This document shows positions 1 through 4,892 of a DNA stretch of 6,175 bases, piece after piece; the first letter of the stretch is position 1; each line of letters opens with the position of its first letter. Origin of the DNA: Clostridiales bacterium (lineage in GTDB: Bacteria > Bacillota > Peptococcia > Peptococcales > Peptococcaceae). The stretch covers positions 1-6,175 of the forward strand of contig QAKL01000099.1 in the NCBI GenBank assembly GCA_003343815.1, given 5' to 3'. A program made the translations under genes and the position numbers. The notes beneath the pieces were generated by a model. It saw only the letters and a program-made list of their open reading frames with translations. It made no database searches and was not told the origin of the DNA.

Positions 1-386
1 GAGTGACCGGTTTTTTCTTTTAAAGCCAATACTTCCTCTAAGGTCTGATCCGGGCGGATATTGGAATCGCTGGTGACATAGCCTGCTTTGTGTTTTTTGA
101 CACGGCGCACCATAGCGGCCTCATCGGCGATCGACTGGGAGCCGTAGATAAAGGAAATGCCGCCCTCTTTTGCCAAAGCGATAGCCATGGTGTCATTGGA
201 TACAGACTGCATGATCGCGCTGACTAAGGGAATATTGATAGAGATTGCCGACTCTTCGCCCTTTTTGAATTTAACCAAGGGGGTTTTCAAAGAAACCTTG
301 TCCGGGGTGCATTCTGCGGAGGTATAGCCCGGGATCAAAAGATACTCATTAAAAGTATGGGACGGTTCGTCATAAAAGTAAGCCAT
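1..386 (-). CDS. guaB: IMP dehydrogenase, N-terminal part (cut by the left window edge)
   Basis: IMP dehydrogenase oxidises IMP to XMP with NAD+, the committed step of guanine nucleotide synthesis in the cytosol. Reading leftward from the ATG at 386-384, 128 complete codons are visible and no stop is reached. The start MAYFYDEPSHTFNEYLLIPG, followed by a stretch with SLKTPL and later IPLVSAIMQSVSN, matches the first beta-alpha units of the catalytic barrel. From about residue 105 (SDSNIRPDQTLEEVL) the protein enters what should be the first CBS domain. The catalytic Cys loop lies outside the window. The start is fixed by an AAAGGAGA ribosome binding site (395-402) eight bases upstream. It is transcribed away from tadA, from its own promoter at 444-472, with a leader of about 50 bases. 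Family assignment is from the recognised N-terminus. A GMP reductase or other guaB-like paralogue is less likely because the CBS entry follows directly. Confidence 0.93.
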   Translation of the reverse strand, partial: MAYFYDEPSHTFNEYLLIPGYTSAECTPDKVSLKTPLVKFKKGEESAISINIPLVSAIMQSVSNDTMAIALAKEGGISFIYGSQSIADEAAMVRRVKKHKAGYVTSDSNIRPDQTLEEVLALKEKTGH

Positions 387-443
387 TTTTCGATTCTCCT
401 TTGTGTTTTTTAGATAAATTGGTTTAGTATGTATTAAAACACA

Positions 444-472
444 ATTATAGCAAACAAGCGACGATTTGACAA
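444..472 (-). promoter_or_regulatory. guaB promoter (sigma-A type)
   Basis: On the minus strand there is a TTGTCA -35 box (472-467), a 17-base spacer and a perfect TATAAT -10 box (449-444). Transcription should start near 437, giving a leader of about 50 bases before the guaB ATG. That is too short for a purine or guanine riboswitch, and I see no PurBox-like sequence. An 8-base direct repeat (454-461 and 469-476) covers the -35 box and the spacer. Confidence 0.85.
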
Positions 473-511
473 GCGATTTTCAGAGGTTTTATGATAAATT
501 TATTCGCTCTC

Positions 512-540
512 TGGACATGCCTGCGCGGATATGCTATAAT
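512..540 (+). promoter_or_regulatory. tadA operon promoter (extended -10)
   Basis: TGGACA (512-517), 17 bases, then TATAAT (535-540) with a TG dinucleotide at 532-533, making an extended -10. Transcription should start near 547, about 20 bases before the tadA ATG. The promoter is divergent from that of guaB, with 39 bases between the two -35 boxes. It rules out the longer upstream reading of tadA from 491, which would start before the promoter. Confidence 0.85.
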
Positions 541-552
541 AAAAAAAATTTC

Positions 553-558
553 GAGGAG
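553..558 (+). promoter_or_regulatory. tadA ribosome binding site
   Basis: GAGGAG lies 7 bases before the ATG at 566 but only 1 base before the in-frame ATG at 560. The spacing therefore selects 566 as the start codon. Confidence 0.75.
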
Positions 559-565
559 AATGGCG

Positions 566-1018
566 ATGGATGATTTATATTTTATGCGCGAGGCTTTGAA
601 AGAGGCTGAAAAAGCACTTGCGGAGGGCGAGGTGCCGATCGGCGCGGTCGTGATCGATAAAGACGGTAATATTATTGCTCGCGGGCATAATATGTGCGAA
701 AGGACGCACGATGCGGCGGCGCATGCGGAAATCGTGGCGATCAAAGCGGCGGGGGAATATTTGCATAATTGGCGTTTAACGGACTGTACGCTTTATGTGA
801 CGATGGAGCCCTGCCCGATGTGCTGCGGAGCAATGATTAACGCGCGGATCAAGCGCGTGGTTTACGGCGCGAATGAGTATCGCTACGGTGCGGCGGGGAC
901 TTTGCTCAATTTATTGCAGTTTCCCGCATTTGAGCATAATGTGCTGATCACCGGACCTATCATGCCCGAGGAGTGCGCCAAAATCGTAAGTGATTTTTTT
1001 CAGGAGCGAAGAAAATGA
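566..1018 (+). CDS. tadA: tRNA-specific adenosine deaminase TadA
   Basis: TadA deaminates the wobble adenosine A34 of tRNA-Arg(ACG) to inosine, a zinc-dependent reaction in the cytosol. The 150-residue product has the usual family length. The zinc and catalytic signature is complete: HAEIVAI with ligand His53 and proton-shuttle Glu55, then PCPMCCGAM with ligands Cys83 and Cys86. The N-terminal DDLYFMREALKEAEKAL and the later NLLQFPAFEHNVLITGPIM are typical of bacterial TadA rather than of free cytidine or guanine deaminases. The start at 566 is chosen over upstream in-frame codons at 491 and 560 because of ribosome-binding-site spacing, promoter position and the fit of the N-terminus to the family. 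It is the first gene of a rightward unit, with the pseudouridine synthase gene 50 bases downstream. In many Bacillota tadA is near the SRP RNA and dnaX; neither is seen here. Confidence 0.95.
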   Translation: MDDLYFMREALKEAEKALAEGEVPIGAVVIDKDGNIIARGHNMCERTHDAAAHAEIVAIKAAGEYLHNWRLTDCTLYVTMEPCPMCCGAMINARIKRVVYGANEYRYGAAGTLLNLLQFPAFEHNVLITGPIMPEECAKIVSDFFQERRK

Positions 1019-1068
1019 GTTTGTAAAGGTATACTTTTTCAAATCACCGTTTACAGAAAGGGACATCT

Positions 1069-1716
1069 ATGGAATTAACCGTACTTTATGAGGATAATGA
1101 TATAATCGCATTTTTAAAGCCTTACGGTGTCGCCAGTGAGGGGAAAAGTCCGAATATTACCGAGCTTTTGCGGGCTTATTGGCAAAAGGAAGAGGCATAT
1201 GTCGGCATCGTCCACCGTTTGGATGTGACGACGATGGGCGTGATGATCGCGGCAAAAAATAAATCAGCCGCGGCGGCACTCTCAAAGCAGATAGCGGACG
1301 GCAATTTTCATAAAACGTATTTTGCTGCGGTAGAGGGAGCGCCTGAGGAAAATGGCGAATGGACGGATTATCTTTTTAAAGATAGTCGGAAAAACAAAGT
1401 TTATCCTGTAAAATCGGCGCGTAAAGGCGCGAAAGAGGCAAAACTGACTTATCGGGTGATGGCGCGCGCTGAAACACAAAAGGGCGTGCGCTCGTTGGTC
1501 AAAGTCAAACTATTAACAGGAAGGACACACCAAATTCGCGTGCAGTTTGCCTCGCGAAGGTTTCCTTTAATGGGCGACGGCAAGTACGGAAGCAAGGATA
1601 ATAAGACGAAATGCGCGCTTTTTTCAGCAGAAATAACTTTTAAGCATCCGCGGACGGGAGAAAAGATGGTTGTTAGCGAGAAACCTGAGGGCTACCCGTG
1701 GGAAATATTTGTGTGA
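1069..1716 (+). CDS. RluA-family pseudouridine synthase
   Basis: This family converts specific uridines in rRNA or tRNA to pseudouridine. The 215-residue protein is a bare catalytic domain: it has no N-terminal S4 domain, so it resembles compact RluA-like enzymes more than RluB, RluC or RluD. Visible motifs are the early VLYEDNDIIAFLKPYGV strand, the catalytic loop HRLDVTTMG with the nucleophile Asp52, the HKTYFAAVEG stretch (about 81-90), and LLTGRTHQIRVQFA (about 148-161) followed by LMGDGKYG. The catalytic loop carries Met56 where Ser is common in HRLDxxTSG. The RNA target cannot be predicted from sequence alone. Its ATG follows AAAGGGA (1057-1063) by 5 bases. There is no convincing promoter or terminator in the 50 bases after tadA, so it is probably co-transcribed with tadA and crcB. 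Confidence 0.92.
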   Translation: MELTVLYEDNDIIAFLKPYGVASEGKSPNITELLRAYWQKEEAYVGIVHRLDVTTMGVMIAAKNKSAAAALSKQIADGNFHKTYFAAVEGAPEENGEWTDYLFKDSRKNKVYPVKSARKGAKEAKLTYRVMARAETQKGVRSLVKVKLLTGRTHQIRVQFASRRFPLMGDGKYGSKDNKTKCALFSAEITFKHPRTGEKMVVSEKPEGYPWEIFV

Positions 1717-1722
1717 AGCAAA

Positions 1723-1728
1723 AGGAGG
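1723..1728 (+). promoter_or_regulatory. crcB ribosome binding site
   Basis: AGGAGG lies 6 bases before the ATG at 1735 and 3 bases before the adjacent in-frame GTG at 1732. The spacing favours the ATG. Confidence 0.7.
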
Positions 1729-1734
1729 CAGGTG

Positions 1735-2088
1735 ATGAATAGTTTAATGGTAGGTTTGGGCGGCTTTATCGGAGCGAATCTGCGCTACTGGGCGGGAATA
1801 ATTATTCCTGCGAAAGGGGCATTGCCCATTACACTTTTCATTAATATTATAGGTGCGCTTTTGATCGGGCTCGTAAGCGGCTGGGCTATGAAATCTGCGC
1901 CTAACCCGCAGCTTGTTTTATTTTTAAAAGTGGGTTTATGCGGCGGTTTTACGACGTTTTCGAGCTTTTCTTTGGAAGCTTGGCAGATGATCGAAAGCGG
2001 GAAATACGCTTTGGCGGTTGTTTATTGCGTATTAAGCGTAATTTTATGTATCGCGGCGGTGGTTATGGGAGAAAGTTTAGTTAAGTAG
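1735..2088 (+). CDS. crcB: Fluoride ion channel FluC (CrcB)
   Basis: FluC proteins are small inner-membrane channels that let fluoride leave the cell; they work as antiparallel dual-topology dimers. The 117-residue product has the family's usual length and four hydrophobic segments (about 3-24, 30-51, 60-80, 91-112). Recognisable motifs are GLGGFIGANLRYW at the N-terminus, LPITLFINIIGALLIG with the conserved Asn37, and CGGFTTFSSFSLEAW (69-83). Phe75 and Phe78 match the phenylalanines that line the pore in studied FluC channels. Only one copy is present. Many Bacillota carry two adjacent copies that form a heterodimer, so this one is expected to form a homodimer unless a partner lies elsewhere. 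It begins 18 bases after the pseudouridine synthase stop, with no room for a fluoride riboswitch, so it is probably expressed constitutively with tadA. A hairpin terminator follows. Confidence 0.93.
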   Translation: MNSLMVGLGGFIGANLRYWAGIIIPAKGALPITLFINIIGALLIGLVSGWAMKSAPNPQLVLFLKVGLCGGFTTFSSFSLEAWQMIESGKYALAVVYCVLSVILCIAAVVMGESLVK

Positions 2089-2108
2089 GGAAGTATATAT
2101 TTTCGCAT

Positions 2109-2137
2109 ACCTTGAAATATTTATTTCGAGGTTTTTT
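2109..2137 (+). terminator. Rho-independent terminator after crcB
   Basis: Ten paired bases (2109-2118 with 2123-2132, one T-G wobble) enclose a 4-base loop and run into six T residues (2132-2137). It starts 20 bases after the crcB stop and ends the tadA-crcB unit. Outer bases CGCA (2104-2107) can also pair with TGCG (2137-2140), which may stabilise the structure. Confidence 0.75.
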
Positions 2138-2150
2138 GCGTGAAAAAATT

Positions 2151-2172
2151 TTAAAAAATTTTTCAAAAAGCC
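2151..2172 (+). promoter_or_regulatory. UP-like element upstream of the metal operon promoter
   Basis: A-tracts at 2153-2158 and 2165-2169, separated by five T residues and a C, lie at about -59 to -38 relative to the predicted start. This resembles the A/T blocks bound by RNA polymerase alpha C-terminal domains. Another A-tract at 2143-2148 keeps roughly helical phasing, so the DNA may also be curved. Assignment is by resemblance only. Confidence 0.45.
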
Positions 2173-2174
2173 TA

Positions 2175-2203
2175 TTGACAAATGAAAAGAGCGTGCATAT
2201 AAT
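2175..2203 (+). promoter_or_regulatory. Perfect-consensus promoter of the metal-efflux operon
   Basis: TTGACA (2175-2180), 17 bases, TATAAT (2198-2203): both hexamers and the spacing match the sigma-A consensus exactly. Transcription should start near 2210, inside the inverted-repeat operator. Such a promoter should be very active unless repressed, which fits control by the product of the first gene. Confidence 0.92.
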
Positions 2204-2204
2204 A

Positions 2205-2230
2205 AACGCATGAACAGATGTTCATGTGTT
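2205..2230 (+). promoter_or_regulatory. ArsR/SmtB-type 12-2-12 operator
   Basis: The core CATGAACA-GA-TGTTCATG (2209-2226) is a perfect 8-2-8 inverted repeat. It extends to 12-2-12 with a single mismatch (2208 against 2227). The TGAACA/TGTTCA half-sites and 2-base centre are the known pattern for SmtB, CzrA and CadC-type repressors. It starts one base after the -10 box and covers the predicted transcription start, so bound repressor should block initiation. No second copy is seen between here and the arsR-type gene. Confidence 0.88.
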
Positions 2231-2251
2231 TCAAGATATAAAAGTGCGAGG

Positions 2252-2259
2252 AAAGGTGG
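2252..2259 (+). promoter_or_regulatory. Ribosome binding site of the repressor gene
   Basis: AAAGGTGG lies 4 bases before the ATG at 2264. It supports that start over the in-frame ATG at 2210, which lies in the operator and has no upstream leader. Confidence 0.65.
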
Positions 2260-2263
2260 TCCT

Positions 2264-2629
2264 ATGGAGGAAAATGAATTTGTCCCTTGCTGCGAGGCTG
2301 AGCATCATCATCCGGAATTAATCGAGCATGTCAAAAAAATCACCCCGAATGATGAAATTTTGATGGATTTAGCCGAGCTGTACAAGGTTTTCGGCGACAG
2401 TACGCGGATTCGCATTTTGTATTTACTCTTTGAGGAGGAAATGTGCGTTTGCGATATCGCTCAGGTTTTGGACATCAGTCAGTCGGCGATTTCTCATCAG
2501 CTGCGCATTTTAAAGCAGGCAAAATTGGTAAAGTTCCGTCGTGAAGGCAAAAGCATCATCTATTCTCTGGCAGATGATCATGTGAGATTAATCATTAACC
2601 AAGGGATGGAGCATTTAACGGAAGGGTAA
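2264..2629 (+). CDS. ArsR/SmtB-family metal-sensing repressor (CadC/CzrA-like)
   Basis: This is a dimeric winged-helix repressor that leaves DNA when it binds a metal ion. The 121-residue product has a Cys/His-rich N-terminus (Cys9, Cys10, His14-His16), the helix start YKVFGDSTRIRILYLL (40-55), the recognition helix SQSAISHQLRILKQAKLV (72-89) and a wing RREGKSIIYSL (92-102). Two family metal sites can be read. One is an alpha3N-type site with Cys61 and Cys63 in MCVCDIAQ plus N-terminal cysteines. The other is an alpha5-type site with Asp104, His106, His117 and Glu120 in the spacing D-x-H-x10-H-x2-E. These predict sensing of Zn, Cd, Pb or Co rather than arsenite or copper. The start at 2264 is chosen from the ribosome binding site. 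It is first in its operon, directly behind the operator, so it should repress itself. The HMA gene follows after 46 bases. Confidence 0.93.
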   Translation: MEENEFVPCCEAEHHHPELIEHVKKITPNDEILMDLAELYKVFGDSTRIRILYLLFEEEMCVCDIAQVLDISQSAISHQLRILKQAKLVKFRREGKSIIYSLADDHVRLIINQGMEHLTEG

Positions 2630-2675
2630 TAAAATTAATATACTATTATAGCAAAATTAAAAGGAGAGATTTATC

Positions 2676-2891
2676 ATGAAAAAGACTTTTAAAATGGAAA
2701 ATTTGGACTGCGCACATTGTGCTGCAAAGATGGAGGACGCTATCAAAAAGATCTCCGGTGTAAACGATGCTACTGTAAGCTTTATGACTCAGAAACTGAC
2801 CTTGGATTACGATGAACAGAGAGAAGAAGAAATATTGGCTCAGGCAAAGAAAGCCTGCCAAAAAGTTGACGGAGCGTGCAATATTTTATGA
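2676..2891 (+). CDS. Stand-alone heavy-metal-associated (HMA) domain protein
   Basis: A 71-residue single-domain protein of the HMA (ferredoxin-like beta-alpha-beta-beta-alpha-beta) fold. Such proteins bind one soft metal ion and pass it to a transporter. The metal loop is NLDCAHCAAKM, with Cys12 and Cys15. Asp11 immediately before the first Cys is the arrangement in the N-terminal domain of Zn/Cd ATPases such as ZntA, whereas copper chaperones usually have Thr or Ser there. The hydrophobic pattern VNDATVSFMTQKLTLDYD (29-46) fits strands 2 and 3. Two more cysteines (61 and 68) near the C-terminus are outside the usual motif. AAGGAG (2661-2666) precedes the ATG by 9 bases. The stop codon overlaps the next ATG as ATGA. 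Since the next gene encodes an ATPase lacking this domain, the protein probably acts as its detached metal-binding domain or delivers metal to it. A copper role (CopZ) is less likely from the Asp and the neighbours. Confidence 0.9.
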   Translation: MKKTFKMENLDCAHCAAKMEDAIKKISGVNDATVSFMTQKLTLDYDEQREEEILAQAKKACQKVDGACNIL

Positions 2892-4762
2892 GTAAAGCAC
2901 AAAAACAGAAAATAGCGCAGATAGCGATTGCGGCGGTGATTTTCGTCATCGCGCATTTTCTGCCTGCGGAAGATCATATTCAGCTCGCAGGCTATTTGGT
3001 CGCTTATTTTATTGTCGGCTTTGAGGTTTTAAAGGACGCTTTCTTAAATTTATTCCGTGGTCAGGTTTTTGATGAGAATTTATTGATGAGTATTGCGACG
3101 ATCGGTGCTTTTGCGATCGGGCAGTATCCTGAGGGCGTATTTGTAATGCTGTTTGCCCAGGTGGGTGAGTTTTTCGAGCATTACGCTGTTAATCGCTCCC
3201 GTGAGTCAATCTCTGAGATGATGAATATTCAGCCGGAGAGCGCTAATGTATACCGCGAAGGTAAATTAGTGACGGTCGATCCGGAGGATGTGCAGATCGA
3301 CGAGGTGATTTTGATTGCCCCTGGTGAAAAGGTGCCGCTGGACGGTGTGATTATCGATGGGACGTCTTCTTTGGAGACCAAGGCATTGACCGGCGAGGCG
3401 ATGCCGCAGAGCGTGAATGTAGGCGATCAGGTACTAAGCGGTTGTATCAATCAGGGAGGTACTTTGAAAGTCAAAGTTACCAAGCTTTACAGCGATTCTA
3501 CCGTAGCGAAAATCCTCGAGCTGGTGGAAAATGCGGCTTCGCAAAAAGCACCGACTGAGCGCTTTATCACGAAATTTGCCCGCTATTACACTCCGGCAGT
3601 GGTTATTGCCGCATTGGCGTTAGCTTTTGTGCCGCCGTTAATTTTAGGCTTTGATGTCTTTAGCGAGTGGTTCAGAAGAGCGCTGATTTTCTTGGTAATT
3701 TCTTGTCCGTGCGCTTTAGTTATCTCGATTCCTTTGGGATTTTTCAGCGGTATCGGAGCGGCGGCGAAAGAGGGTATTTTGGTTAAGGGCTCCAATTATT
3801 TGGAGGTTTTGGCAAAATGCGAAACTGCTGTTTTCGACAAAACCGGTACTTTGACCAAGGGCGAGTTCGCTATCGACGAAATCATCACGGCGCAAGGCAG
3901 TAAGGATGAGATTTTAAAATGGGCGGCTTTGGCTGAAAGTTATTCCAATCATCCGCTGGCCGAGGCGGTGCGCAAAGGCTACGGACAGGAAATAGATAAT
4001 GCGCAGGTTGTGAAAAATGAAGAATTGCCGGGCTACGGCGTGAAAACCACGACGGCAGAGCATACGATTTATGCGGGCAATGCTAAATTGATGAAATCGT
4101 TAAATTTAGACTGCCCCGAGGTGCACGCGAGTGCTGTTTATGTGGCGGTGGATGACAAATATTTGGGTGTTATCACCTTTAACGATACGATTAAACCCGA
4201 GGCGGTCAGCGCTTTGCACGGCTTAAAAGCGATGGGTGTGCAGGATACAGTAATTTTAAGCGGCGATAAGAAAGCCGCTGCCGAAAAAGTCGGTCAGGAG
4301 CTGGGCGTGAGCCACGTCTACAGCGAGCTTTTGCCGGCAGACAAGGTGGAGTTATTCTCTAAATTGAAAAATGAAACCAGTGAGAAAGGCAGTATCATCT
4401 ATACCGGCGACGGGATCAACGACGCCCCTGTCTTGGCTTTGGCGGACTGCGGTATCGCGATGGGTGCTATGGGCAGCGACGCGGCGATCGAGGCGGCGGA
4501 TATTGTCATCATGGACGATAATATTCAAAAGATTCCGCTGGTTGTGGCTTTAGCTAAAAAGACTGCCGGCATCGTCCGCGGCAATATCATTTTCGCTTTA
4601 GGCATCAAGGGTATCTTCCTCATCCTGGGAGCTTTTGGTTTGGCGAATATGTGGGAGGCTGTTTTCGCCGATGTCGGTGTTTCTGTGATCGCGATTGCCA
4701 ACTCGATGAGACTTTTAAATGTCGAAAAACTGAAACGCAAATATGAAAAAATGACGGCTTAA
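2888..4762 (+). CDS. cadA: Zn2+/Cd2+/Pb2+-exporting P1B-type ATPase without N-terminal HMA domain
   Basis: This membrane pump uses ATP to export divalent soft metals. The 624-residue protein shows all core P-type motifs: actuator loop TGEAMP (168-173), SCPCALV with Cys273 and Cys275 in the membrane, phosphorylation site DKTGTLT (Asp317), HP motif (His355-Pro356) and hinge GDGINDAP (507-514). Lys574 in GIKGIF and Asp595 in FADVGVSVIAIANSM mark the P1B-2 (Zn/Cd/Pb) group. Hydrophobic segments at about 9-26, 31-52, 65-80, 84-99, 234-256, 265-290, 566-586 and 588-608 fit eight membrane helices. E. coli ZntA and staphylococcal CadA are about 730 residues because of an N-terminal HMA domain; here that is encoded by the preceding gene. 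The start is taken as ATG 2888, which overlaps the upstream stop (ATGA) and suggests translational coupling; an in-frame GTG at 2876 would add four residues. The name zntA would be equally fair. Confidence 0.95.
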   Translation: MSKAQKQKIAQIAIAAVIFVIAHFLPAEDHIQLAGYLVAYFIVGFEVLKDAFLNLFRGQVFDENLLMSIATIGAFAIGQYPEGVFVMLFAQVGEFFEHYAVNRSRESISEMMNIQPESANVYREGKLVTVDPEDVQIDEVILIAPGEKVPLDGVIIDGTSSLETKALTGEAMPQSVNVGDQVLSGCINQGGTLKVKVTKLYSDSTVAKILELVENAASQKAPTERFITKFARYYTPAVVIAALALAFVPPLILGFDVFSEWFRRALIFLVISCPCALVISIPLGFFSGIGAAAKEGILVKGSNYLEVLAKCETAVFDKTGTLTKGEFAIDEIITAQGSKDEILKWAALAESYSNHPLAEAVRKGYGQEIDNAQVVKNEELPGYGVKTTTAEHTIYAGNAKLMKSLNLDCPEVHASAVYVAVDDKYLGVITFNDTIKPEAVSALHGLKAMGVQDTVILSGDKKAAAEKVGQELGVSHVYSELLPADKVELFSKLKNETSEKGSIIYTGDGINDAPVLALADCGIAMGAMGSDAAIEAADIVIMDDNIQKIPLVVALAKKTAGIVRGNIIFALGIKGIFLILGAFGLANMWEAVFADVGVSVIAIANSMRLLNVEKLKRKYEKMTA

Positions 4763-4766
4763 CATG

Positions 4767-4799
4767 AAAGATGTGCAATATTTTTGCACATCTTTTTTT
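4767..4799 (+). terminator. Strong Rho-independent terminator after the ATPase gene
   Basis: A perfect 12-bp stem (4767-4778 with 4784-4795) with a 5-base loop ends in seven T residues (4793-4799). It begins 4 bases after the ATPase stop and separates the metal operon from the cls gene. The A-run on the left arm could give weak termination in the other direction, but no leftward gene needs it. Confidence 0.92.
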
Positions 4800-4836
4800 G
4801 AAACGAATTGCGCTTTTGAATCAAGTCATACTACAT

Positions 4837-4865
4837 TTGCATGGATTAGCTGCGCGTGGTATAAT
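4837..4865 (+). promoter_or_regulatory. cls promoter (extended -10)
   Basis: TTGCAT (4837-4842), 17 bases, TATAAT (4860-4865), with TG at 4857-4858 giving an extended -10. Transcription should start near 4872, about 20 bases before the ATG. The leader closely resembles that of tadA. Confidence 0.82.
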
Positions 4866-4892
4866 GAAAAAAACATCGAAAGGAGAATTGCG

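Noticed and set aside
491..565. Longer reading of tadA from the in-frame ATG at 491, adding 25 residues
   Set aside because: The extension starts upstream of a clear promoter (512-540), has no ribosome binding site and does not resemble TadA. The ATG at 566 has a well-placed GAGGAG.
445..766. Open frames on the minus strand across the start of tadA
   Set aside because: They overlap the divergent promoters and tadA coding sequence, and have no family resemblance or translation signal.
1007..1035. TATACT at 1030-1035 as a promoter for the pseudouridine synthase gene
   Set aside because: No -35 box at the right distance (CGAAGA at 1007-1012).
1732..1734. GTG at 1732 as the crcB start
   Set aside because: It is only 3 bases from AGGAGG; the adjacent ATG at 1735 has better spacing and matches family length.
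1690..1734. Fluoride riboswitch ahead of crcB
   Set aside because: Only 18 bases separate the genes, and the conserved riboswitch core is not visible in or before this stretch.
2138..2170. A/T-rich near-palindrome (TGAAAAA at 2141-2147, TTTTTCA at 2159-2165) as a second terminator or operator
   Set aside because: The stem is only A-T rich and lacks a GC core; position just upstream of the -35 box is better explained by UP-like A-tracts.
2615..2644. Possible internal promoter before the HMA gene (TTAACG, 18 bases, TATACT)
   Set aside because: The -35 match is poor and the area is generally AT-rich. Co-transcription from the main promoter explains the layout.
2876..2887. GTG at 2876 as the ATPase start
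   Set aside because: It has GGAG only 1 base upstream and adds just four residues. The ATGA overlap at 2888-2891 is the more usual coupling arrangement, though this cannot be excluded.
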